A model generated the notes under the pieces. It had not been told where the DNA came from and did no database searches. It worked only from the letters and a program-made list of their open reading frames with translations. The translations under genes were made by a program, and so were the position numbers. From Trichoplusia ni (lineage: Eukaryota; Arthropoda; Insecta; Lepidoptera; Noctuidae), in assembly GCF_003590095.1 (NCBI RefSeq), contig NC_039494.1, positions 7,626,001 through 7,690,000 on the forward strand: a DNA stretch of 64,000 nucleotides, given 5' to 3'. Every line of letters begins with the position of its first letter. Positions within the stretch are counted from its first letter, which is position 1. Below, one piece after another: positions 1 to 10,100 of the stretch.

Positions 1-302
1 AATTATACTAAGCTTTTTGGCTTCGACATGCAAAAGCACAGATATAAGGAAATATATTAGTTGTAAAACATGTCAAACGACAAACAGTCAGTGCTACACA
101 CACATGCGTTGCCTGTTCGCCACACTTGTTTGTAACATATTGTACTACAAATAAACGACATTTACTGTGAAATTAAATCTTAATTTCCTGAAGGTAAGTT
201 GAGACTGACATTAAAGCAGACATGGTGCTATTACCTAAAACTGGACCAAGAAATTGACAGCTATCGCCAGTAACGTTATCAAGCGTATTTTGATACAGGT
301 CA

Positions 303-552
303 ATCTATACTTTCTATACTTAATATAGAGTTTGTTTGTTTGAACGCGCTAATCTCAGGAACTACTGGTCCAAATTTAAAAATTCTTTTTGTGTTGAATA
401 GACCATTCATCGAGGAAGGCTTTAGGCTATAAACCATCACGCTGCAACTTATAATAGCGAAGATACAATGGAAAATGTGAAAAAAACAGGGCAAGTACAA
501 ATCATAACTTATATCTTCTACCCACTTGGACGAAGTCGCGGGCAACAGCTAG
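303..552 (+). mobile_element. Short non-autonomous repeat, GCTAG-ending (subfamily 2)
   Basis: It starts near TCTATACT, carries the block 'tttgtttgtttgaacgcgc', and ends GGGCAACAGCTAG followed by T. Related copies lie at 25921 and 51814 (plus) and at 30496 and 63408 (minus). A TC start, a CTAG end and insertion between A and T would fit Helitron-like ends; this class is inferred from the termini only. The 81-codon open frame on the minus strand inside it recurs in the other copies and is not a gene. Confidence 0.6.
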
Positions 553-807
553 TATTGAATATAGTTGCCGGTCTCCACATTATATTTGATTGCTCGTTAA
601 AATAAGTGCTGAAGTAGTTTGCAGTGGCCACTTTGTATGACGACTGACTATGATTTTCAGGAAACTATCAATGATGATGACAAAAAAACGTGGTTTTCAA
701 TGAAGTAGTTTTTTTAAATGATTTACCTACATACGACTTTTTTGGAAATTGAAAATGCATTTTGCCTCTTTCCTTAAAATTGCTGTCATTTAAAGCTCAC
801 TTGGAGG

Positions 808-985
808 TATCATATATTTAAAATTCTTGTGTCACTTTGTGCGAAAATGTTCCCAAAACGGGTCGACCGATTCTCATGAAATTTTGTGTGCATATTGGGT
901 AGGTCTGAAATAGGACCTCATGTTTTTTATACCCCTTTTTTAGATCCCTAGAGCATAATGTTTTCTGATACAACTAGTTTCATAC
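808..985 (+). mobile_element. Degraded copy of the 'ccgtgtcac' repeat family
   Basis: The segment 'attcttgtgtcactttgtg' through 'tgcatattgggtaggtctg' matches better copies at 17474 and 27475. The far end is not clear here. Confidence 0.45.
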
Positions 986-1394
986 AATATATTGCCGTAT
1001 AGTTATTTTATCCTATAAGCTTTAAATTCATCAAAACGCTAACCAAAACACCAAGCATCCCATCAAAACAATTCAACCAAAACAATATTCTTCACCGGAA
1101 TTCAAACGGGCAAACTTTGACGTAGTTATAAAACAATAAATCGCGGACTACCCTCGGTACATAAGCAGGCCATATTTCTGTTTATATACAGACATATATT
1201 ATGTAATAGGTATGTAGGTCGCCTCGTCGGCGCGTTGTAAATCTAATGGCGCGGCGCATTGCAAATGCAACCATTGGGCATACGACACGGGATGTTTATA
1301 GAGCTGATAGTACCGACCTTTCTTATTCGTCACTTGTCATTGTAAACGTGGTGCGTCATAGAATGGTGACATAAAAAGTACGATTACAAGAGCG

Positions 1395-1705
1395 GTTTAC
1401 CTTTTTTTTTTGTTTAGGCGGGGGAATCCTCATAGAACACCCACTCCCTCGGGGGAGGAAATGGGTAGTGTCAAACTTTTACTGACTGAACCTGAACCGC
1501 CGTGCTACGTCATCCGCGTTTTTGTGTCGGTGTATGGCAATGCGTTGCAATCCTTCATACACCGACCGCGGGCTTCCACCGGCCAGTAATGTGGGCCGGT
1601 AGGTCACTTTCTTGTGTTGTGTGGAGGCCGACGTGTAAAGAGCGTCGGTCTCCTCGCCTCATATTGGGACCGCATCCATAGCACCGAATGTGGCCCCCCG
1701 CCGTG
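1395..1705 (+). repeat. Interspersed repeat with 'ctcgggggaggaaatgggta' block
   Basis: The sequence from 'ggcgggggaatcctcatag' through 'cacaaaaacgcggatgacg'-type sequence recurs inverted at 24480-24655, and a fragment is at 20995-21085. It is probably the tail of a LINE or SINE; no coding frame was recognised. Confidence 0.5.
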
Positions 1706-1709
1706 GAGA

Positions 1710-3550
1710 GCGGTTTACCTACTTGGGTCGTGAGAGGAAAAGGAGAAAATAGAAAAAGGGTTTTTGTACGCTAGTTACGGGACACCACATTGCCTCAATA
1801 ATTATAGGATGGTACGTCAAAGCATGATTCTTAAAAATAACACAATTACAAAATAATGTAAGAATGAACCTACAGTAGGTATAAACGAGGGATATATTAT
1901 TGGCGATGATGAATGTGTTAGATACCGAGTAGTAGAGGGTAATTCTGATGCTGTCTGCTGAAAAAAAATTTTTACCTCAGTTGACAACTTTTAGAGAATG
2001 AAATGTAAATATCATGTGAAGAAACGTAAAAAAGAAACATAATTAAGTGATTAGAAAATATTAGCAACAACCAGATTCCTACAAAAAATATTAAAACAAT
2101 GTTAATTAAACTCTTACCTAGCTCTAATAGAAAATATTACCAGCCTAATAACGTTACGAGCTTAGAAACTAATTTAATTGTACCGAAACTTAATTAAATT
2201 ATTGCTTAAATAAATCAAAGTGTGAAGATAATTAATATACCTTTGTAATGTCGAGGGCTAACTGAAAATATTTCAGGGTACCTATCGTTAGGAATTTCAG
2301 TCGAAAATTTATTTAGTTCCGAAATTTTATTATAAAGTAGTTGTGATATTTTACCTGTAATAAGGATTGTTTTTTTTTTATACGTGTTGAATTGTAGAGA
2401 GATTGTACCTAGTATTGTATTGAATTTAGATCAATATATCTAAGGATGTATTGCAAGTTTAAATGTAGAAGAACTGAATTTCATTCACATCGAAAGATGA
2501 GTATTTTTGTTTTTTTTTTAACTCAATCCGTTAATTCTTGGTATATTAAATTCATACATCGACTTTAGTATTATTTTATTAAATTAATGATATTTGAAAG
2601 GATTACCATTCCTGATTCTGGAACTTTAATACTTGACTTATATCCATTCGGTTAATAAAAAAAAATGAAAAAACAACAAAAATTTCAAATTGTAAATCTA
2701 GTCGGTATTACCAACTCTTAAGCAGTTCTGCCAAAAATTCTATTTGGCTTGGTGCAGCACGAATACGTCGCGAGGATCGGCCCTCCCGCTCTCTTATATA
2801 TTTATTATGTGACTTAGTCTAGGAGCCCGTGATCACAACGCCCTCTGCATATCTTAGAAGTTCCTAGATTTATCTGTTCGACAATTCCGGAAGCTATTGA
2901 TTAGAACAATGGTTTATGTCCTATTGTTAAGTAAGATGAACTATTTAGTTGCGAGATGAATTAGTATACTATTTACATTAGGAAATGATTTGTCGTAATT
3001 TATTTTTTCGAATATTTAATTTTAAAAACTTCATTCATTTCGTTTTACAAAAATTTCGTCGATTGTTTTTTTTCAAGGAATTGATTGAAACAGATTTTTG
3101 CTAACCCTTAGCCATAAAATACTGTGCAGAATTAAAATATTTAAATTTTACCCAGTTCACTTTCGTTTTTTCCGTACTTCCATGTAAATAAAAAAAATAA
3201 AGGGCAGTACTGAGAACAAAAACAGCAACAATATCGTTAAACCTAGAATCTACATTCTATATCTACATTGAATCTACATAGAATCTACATTTTCTACATT
3301 GTATTTGTAATGACACATACTCGTCTCCCGGACTACACAACGGAGCATTGTTCCATCAGTACTCATGTACTCGTATAAGATGCAGCACTCTTGTCTGGTC
3401 GAGTTATCCATAACCATTGCTATGACACCTGCATCTAAATATCATGAATCTCGTTGTAAGTCGTCCTTAAACAAAAGACAGTTTTCTATAGTCAAGATAA
3501 CTTCAAAGGGCAATTATACCTCGATACTATTGCAAAATATTAGATTGCAC
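1710..3550. other. AT-rich stretch without recognised genes
   Basis: No open frame with coding character, no splice-compatible continuation of gene A, and only short homopolymer runs. A GC-richer segment at 2740-2860 (around 'cgcgaggatcggccctccc') may be an old repeat. It is presumably intron or downstream sequence of gene A. Confidence 0.4.
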
Positions 3551-3552
3551 AT

Positions 3553-3737
3553 AATAATATAGCTCAGTGGTATAAGTCACCGCGCTAAATCCAGTGTGTA
3601 GCGTGGCGTAAATTTGATATACATATATATATCCACGAATGCTTGTTCAGTGTTTGGGTGTCTTTGTGCATGTGATTTTAATGTTTGTTAAGCACGCCCT
3701 CAGCGAAACGAGGAAAATTTTACTTGCAAGATTTGAT
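3553..3737 (+). mobile_element. tRNA-derived SINE (family C), degraded
   Basis: It has an A-box-like 'tagctcagtggta', then the family body 'ccacgaatgcttgttc', 'gggtgtctttgtgcatgtg'. The B box region is eroded. Better copies are at 25180, 27776 and 41106. Confidence 0.6.
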
Positions 3738-3739
3738 CT

Positions 3740-5106
3740 AAACAAACATACAAAGATGCAAGTTAAACTTGTAATAAAGAAATGAGGAGTTAACCATAAC
3801 TGTGTGTGATCATCTCCGAGTAATTTTTTTTGGAAGTGGAAAATATATCGATTTTGGGTTTTTGTTGAATTTAGCTAAAAACAAAACGAATTATATATTC
3901 TTTCAATATAAAAAACAATCAAAATGGATAAAAAAATATGGACTAAATATAGGTACGGGATTTACTAAAAAACAGAATTTACCAAAAGTCTTCAACCAAA
4001 CGAACCCATTTCTTCCCTTAACACTTTAACCTAACCCAGACACCCCACAATAAACCACGTCTAAGATAATTACAATCCTTTCCCGAACCAATTTACCAAA
4101 CACCAAACAATATACCGAACAAAAACGTTCAGAAGTCATAAATCATTTGGGCATTGGCTGGCCACATAAATCAGTGACGTCATCGGCCGATATCGCAGCA
4201 TCTCAAAACAATTTCGTTGCGAATTCGCGTCACGCCTACAGCACCTCTGATCGATGCGAATAAACTGTAGTAGCACGGGAGGAATATGAATGTGCTCGTA
4301 TTATTGGTTCAGCTAATAGTCTGTAAGAGAAAATAATAGAAATACAAAATCGTTTAAGTGTGGGACAGATCCGCGACACTAAAGATTCCGGTCAAACTTT
4401 GCGAACGAAATTAATCACTCAATTGATAACTGTTGCAACGGTTGCTAAACCTCAATCATCATTTATCGTTTTTGTTTTTATAGCGAGAACAGAAATATCT
4501 ACGAAGAAATTCAGCTTTGGTTGGTATGAAACCCTGTAAAATGAGAATGAAAGAAATCTATTGACAGCATCTAGAAAACTATAAAACTGCCATTTTATAA
4601 CATGATCATGATCTGATCTGATCTAAAAAAAAACATTTAAAATGTCATCAACTGGTCTAAGTCGTACAAATATACTATGACCCTTTTTAGGACCCTTGAC
4701 CTTTTTTTTCCTTCCTTATTTATTTAGTCTTTAAAGGGCTCAAAAACATGTTTTCATATTTCTGTTTCAAAACGCCACGTCGAGATATCCGAGAACGCGT
4801 GACGTCATTCGTTGGCGGTTAGTTTGTATAATTTTAAATTTAGACTTTCTAGAACTAAGTTGTTATACCTGTACAATCAATGTTTGCTTGCATGTGACGT
4901 CATGCGCTGTGGTTGGTGTGATGAAACACATGTAAAATATTGTAAATAATCAAATATTATTTCTTCATTTTAAAATTATATCTAATAATTTAAATTACAC
5001 TAGAAAGACTTAGTATTATATTTTTACGTAGGTTTTTCAGTCGCATAAAAGAGTTAAAAGGATTTTCTGGAGTAAAATAAATGTACAAAAAAAGAATGTT
5101 GTCCGA
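3740..5106. other. Non-coding stretch with three TGACGTCA octamers
   Basis: No gene recognised. Full palindromic TGACGTCA octamers (the CRE/ATF motif) lie at 4175-4182, 4800-4807 and 4895-4902. The open frame at 3802-4029 is AT-rich and shows no domain. Confidence 0.4.
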
Positions 5107-5523
5107 GCATACTCCCAACACAGGTAAGAACGATGGACCATTATGAAGTTTGGGTTATAGTGGCTTAGGCAGGTAAACGGTACTAAAGGTGTGTAAAATA
5201 CCGATCTAAATTCGTCAAATAATAAAGTGCGATTTTTTGATATTATCTTCAGAATATTATTAAAAATCACGTTATTCATTGCCAGACACTTAACATCGTG
5301 GCAACCCCTTGCCAGACACCCTTAATGTTCATGAAATTATAGTTTAACTTACGTTATAGTATAAAAGCTGATTTTTATAAATAATACTTGGGTAATAAGT
5401 AGATGATGTTTCCTCATTAGCCAGACATTTTTTATAGTTCCAACCCCTTGCCAGACAAGCATGTAGGGTAGCTGTAGGAGCGAGCGCGAGGCAGTATGTA
5501 TATGAGTGAGTGCGAGTGAGATG
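5107..5523 (+). repeat. Left arm of the inverted-repeat element
   Basis: It contains four copies of GCCAGACA at 5281, 5311, 5420 and 5450. The open frame read on its minus strand is the same 57-codon stretch found on the plus strand of the right arm, so this frame is a by-product of the duplication and not a gene. Confidence 0.8.
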
Positions 5524-6053
5524 CGTTGTATTGTTTAGTATTTAATACATGCTTACATCAACTAAAACAATAATATGTGCTATCTTCAATTATTATTAAT
5601 TAAATATTCGTTATAAATGATAAGAATAATATTAATTATGAATTATGAATGACTCATGCAAATAAACTTTTTGGCGCAGATTTATGTAAATTTTAAAACA
5701 TCTTAAGGAAAGACATTCGATGCTACAATTACCTTAAATGTTAAAAATTTTAATTTATTTTATCAAAAACAGGTTTAAAAAAAAAAAAAAAAAAATATTT
5801 TTCAAAAATTTAATTAAAAATAGGTTAATGATGCTACAAGTTATTACTGAGGATAAAAAAATAAATTGATGACATTACATATTATTATAGAGTATAAAGA
5901 CAATATTAATTTATTCATTATCATCATCAATGTTATCATTTTAACAATGCCACCAACCAGACGTACAAAAATAGAGAGAAACAGTGAAGGTTATAGAGGC
6001 TATTAGTTGTTTTCTAGAGCGCGCGTGGTGTTAAGCTCAGTATTTACTTCAAA

Positions 6054-6150
6054 ATGCCAAGTTGTTCAATAGCGATTTGTAAAAATATAAGTGGAATTAT
6101 TGAATCCTATGGAATAAACACTATTATGAAAATATATATTTTGTTTTGTA
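6054..6150 (+). pseudogene. Possible THAP-domain N-terminus remnant inside the inverted-repeat element
   Basis: An ATG opens MPSCSIAICKN and runs about 20 more codons before losing any resemblance. M-P-x-C followed by a second cysteine four or five residues later is how many THAP domains begin, including those of P-element-type transposases. No W, C-x2-H or AVPT-type part of the domain follows in frame. This is a weak match of about ten residues; chance is a real alternative. Confidence 0.3.
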
Positions 6151-6589
6151 TTTAATAAAATTAGGTCCTTTTCAGATATGGCGAGACCAGGGAAATAGGG
6201 ATTAATTTATATATGGAGAATATTATAGATTCCAGTTTAAATTTAATAGGTACTCATACCTAAGATAGGTCAACTATACAAAATAAAGTAGTGCATCAAA
6301 GCTACGCTAAGGCGGTACGAAGTTCGCCGGGTCAGCTAGTCATACTATAAAATATTATTTGTCACTACTTTTTTTTGCAAATAACACAAATTAATGTTTC
6401 ACCTATGATTTGTTTTTATAATACAAAATCACTTTTAATTTAAAAAGTCACATAAACAAATTGTAAAAATATAATCTACGTATCATATATATTATTTTAG
6501 CTGATGTAAACATGTACTGAGTACTAAACAATACATGCGCAGTAGAAATAACAACTGCGCAGTGAGGGATCGCGGTAGACTTAACTCGC

Positions 6590-7005
6590 CATCTCACTCG
6601 CACTCACTCATATACATACTGCCTCGCGCTCGCTCCTACAGCTACCCTACATGCTTGTCTGGCAAGGGGTTGGAACTATAAAAAATGTCTGGCTAATGAG
6701 GAAACATCATCTACTTATTACCCAAGTATTATTTATAAAAATCAGCTTTTATACTATAACGTAAGTTAAACTATAATTCATGAACATTAAGGGTGTCTGG
6801 CAAGGGGTTGCCACGATGTTAAGTGTCTGGCAATGAATAACGTGATTTTTAATAATATTCTGAAGATAATATCAAAAAATCGCACTTTATTATTTGACGA
6901 ATTTAGATCGGTATTTTACACACCTTTAGTACCGTTTACCTGCCTAAGCCACTATAACCCAAACTTCATAATGGTCCATCGTTCTTACCTGTGTTGGGAG
7001 TATGC
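6590..7005 (-). repeat. Right arm of the inverted-repeat element
   Basis: Inverse complement of 5107-5523, shorter by one base (a run of three A against two). Confidence 0.8.
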
Positions 7006-7095
7006 GCTGACAAACTTTCAGCTTTTATAAAATAACGAAGGTCTGGGGTTCACGGGCTCTTGCTCTACTAGTTAATTAACATACAAAAACCTTAC

Positions 7096-7164
7096 CTGTA
7101 ACATTATTCTGATTGTTGGATTGGTAATAAGGGCTGCCCTGTGGCTGCATCACATTCTCACACC
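7096..7164 (-). CDS. Gene A exon 6
   Basis: 69 nt, acceptor ttctag, donor GTAAGG. Enters in phase 1 and leaves in phase 1. Encodes a Q/N-rich segment including QPQGSPYYQSNNQNNVT. The inverted-repeat element begins about 42 bp beyond its donor. Confidence 0.72.
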
Positions 7165-10100
7165 CTAGAAAAATAAATGGGCATAATTATAGTCGAATAA
7201 ATTGAAAAAAAAAATATGGTAGGAAGATGCCTGGCAGTGGACCGAGGTAGATGACACTACTGATTATGATATATTCTAAAATATATTAATATTCAAAAAA
7301 GGCCACCTAATCTCTAAACGACTGATAAACATACTTATATATTCTTAAATATGTACATACATAATACAAATAAATTAGACCAAGACACAGAACAAAACAT
7401 CGTGGTCTGTCCGTGGATCACACAAATCCTTGTCCTACCCGGGGATCGAACTCGAGGCACGTCGCGCACTAGCTTCGGAGTGACCTCAACCACTCGTCTG
7501 TCCATTCCATCAAAAGCTATGTTAGTATTGTGTACTAACCGTTAACAGAGTCTGGTTCCTGCTTGACCTGATGTTGGATCTGTTCCAGCAGGCGCTGTTG
7601 CTCCAGCAGCCTCCTGCTGTTGTACATCTCAGCATCTGTAACGATCATACAATCATACAATCACATACAAAAACTTTACTCTCAAAAAGAGTTAAAAAAT
7701 AATTGGCATATAATCTTAATCATCATCGGCCTAGCCTTTTCCCAACTATGTTGGGGTCGGCTACCAGTCCAACCGGTTTCAGCTAAGTACCAGTGTCTTA
7801 CAAGGAGCGACTGCCTATCTGACCTCCTCAACCCAGTTGCCTGGGCAACACGATACCCCTTGGTTAGACTGGTTGTCAGACTTTCAAGCTTCTGACTACC
7901 TGTAACGACCACAATTTAACGCTTTTATATATCTTTGTACGAGAAGGTAGTCACATAATAAGCTGTGTATTAGCTTAATAGCACTGACTGATTCTGGTGT
8001 ACGATAGAACTTGTAATAGTTTATGGTATACCTAAAAAAACAATCATTTTTTTGGGTTGAAGTGATTAAAAAGGACCAAACAGTTTGTTGATATTTTACA
8101 ACTTGATACAAAGCCATCGAGTCTCAAACTGAGCAAAGCTTGTATTAAGAGTACTAGAAAATTGACAAACTTACTAAAAAATACATATTCTATGAATAAA
8201 TTACACCCAAATGTAGAAAAAAAATCTTCGAAAGCAGTGGTGGCCTTGCGGTAAGTCCGCCATTGAACAAAGAGTGAAGAAAAACATCGTGAGGAACCCT
8301 AAATCGCCCGCAGTGAGCGTGATGGTCAAAACTCAAACCTTCCCATTATAGAAAGTATTAGCCCAACAGTGGGCTATACATAGACTGGTATTATTACCTG
8401 ATCTACCTACATAATTCCACAATTAAAGTAAACGTTTAAAGAGACAATTATAAAAATATTATGATAAAGGAATCGCAATGAAGTCACCATGTTATACCGT
8501 TAATTAATAAATTAATAACATTCATTATAACCATACAAGTTTCATACAAAAACTTCAACATCTTGGTGTAAGGAAATTTTCTCATACAACAACAATGGTT
8601 GATGACTTTTTATCAACTTTGAACTACAAAATAAACTACAACTGCACAACTCGGTAACGGGTAAGCTACACTTGATACGGTCGTTCCGTGGATGGGTGAC
8701 TTTCTATGTCATAACGAGTCCCTCAGGGTTTTGGGAAGGCACTTTAAAATATGGATCCCAGCTGTTATTAATACATCTTTGAAAGTCGTTACAACTAGAT
8801 AATTTTAAAACCAGAGGTGTTGCTCAGGTAACCTGGGTTGAAGATGTCACAAGATTAAGATGAAACTTGGTACACAGATAGTTTATAACCAGGAATTAAC
8901 AAGCAGGATTGTTTTATCCCGATTTTATGTCCCCGTGGGATCATCTTCGATTTGTAGAGGGCAGAGCCACTGGCAACCGCTAGTTTGAGTGATAATTTGA
9001 ATTCTATAATATTAGTTATTTATTACGAAACGCTAAGGGTCTGAACAGACGGACGTTACAGCAACCGTCACACGACTGCACACCGACTGCAATTGGACCG
9101 CACGGTTGGTTTCCAGTTCTATTGCAGTCGTGTCAACTGCATCCGAACTGAAAATTTGCAGTTGGATTGCAGTTGAAATGCGGTCCGTTTGTTTAGACCC
9201 TTATATAAGCTACTTTCAACCAAATGTACTTACCCAATTGCTCCTTATTTCTCTCGTAGCTAAACTTGTCCTCATCATTATTGACATCGACCTCTTGCTT
9301 TATATGATTCTCATTAAAGAAGTTCTGATTCTCCGTTATCCTATGCTGTTCCTGCAGCATCTGTAGGTTATGCTGTTGATTCCTCAACAACTCAACACTG
9401 TCCGGATAATTCTGATAGCCAACGTAGTCCGAACGAAAGGGTTTTTCGAAGCCAGAATATAAATCAGGGATTTTTTGGTAACTTTCAAGTGGTTTTTGAA
9501 AGTTTTCGATTTGTTTTTCGTAGCCGTTGAGGGATTTCCTTTCTAGGGCGTATTTTCGGCTTCCTTATTATATTCTTCGTTAGTCTGAGGTATGTAGTCG
9601 TCAGCTTTGTTCGTGTAATCTTTCGCTTCGTACTTGCTATCGAAGTTTTCCTTTTGGAAGTGTGTTGGGTAGTCGATATCTGTGCTATATTTGTCTGAGA
9701 CCTCGCTGTAGCTGTTGTTGGGCTGGGAGTCGTCTTCTTCCGATTGTACGGGGTCGGTTTGCATGAAAGCATCTTGCTTTTTCGGTTTGACACCGCTCAT
9801 AGATATTTGTGGGGAGTTCATGCTGTTTAGAGATTGCCAACGGTATGATAACTGTAAAAAAAGCAATTATTAATTAATAAGTTTTCTTTTTTGCTTTAGA
9901 ATAAGTAGTCGTCGAGATAAATCAAATTTGATAATAGCTTAGGTGCAAACGTAGGTGCGTTTGTCTAGCTAAAACTGAAGAACGGCTGACCCGATTTGGC
10001 TTATTTTGTTTTGAAATATTCGTGAAAGTCCAGGGAAGGTTTAAACTATGGAAAAAATAGGGAAAAAATGCATTTGTCTGCATTCTTATCAACGACATCT

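Larger units (their letters stand above)
5107..7053. mobile_element. Inverted-repeat (foldback) DNA element with long near-identical arms
   Basis: The left arm 5107-5523 and right arm 6590-7005 are inverse complements over about 416 bp. I saw one single-base length difference and no other obvious change. Further inwards, 5523-5590 and about 6485-6540 are still inversely similar but diverged, with an extra ~55 bp on the right. The right side continues to 7053 with 'cagcttttataaaataacg' and a terminal 'cacgggctct'. This end is shared with the element at 51209-51646, so it is probably the true terminus; the matching left terminus is missing. The interior (about 5590-6480) has no full transposase, so the element is non-autonomous. 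It ends about 42 bp past the exon 6 donor of gene A. Confidence 0.75.

Noticed and set aside
1150..1330. GC-richer minus-strand frame (RYYQLYKHPVSYAQ...) that might be the missing last exon of gene A
   Set aside because: No acceptor gives the phase required by exon 6 without a stop, and composition is unlike the rest of gene A.
5037..5279. 80-codon minus-strand frame repeated at 6833-7030
   Set aside because: It lies in the arms of the inverted-repeat element; duplication explains the shared protein and no domain is recognisable.
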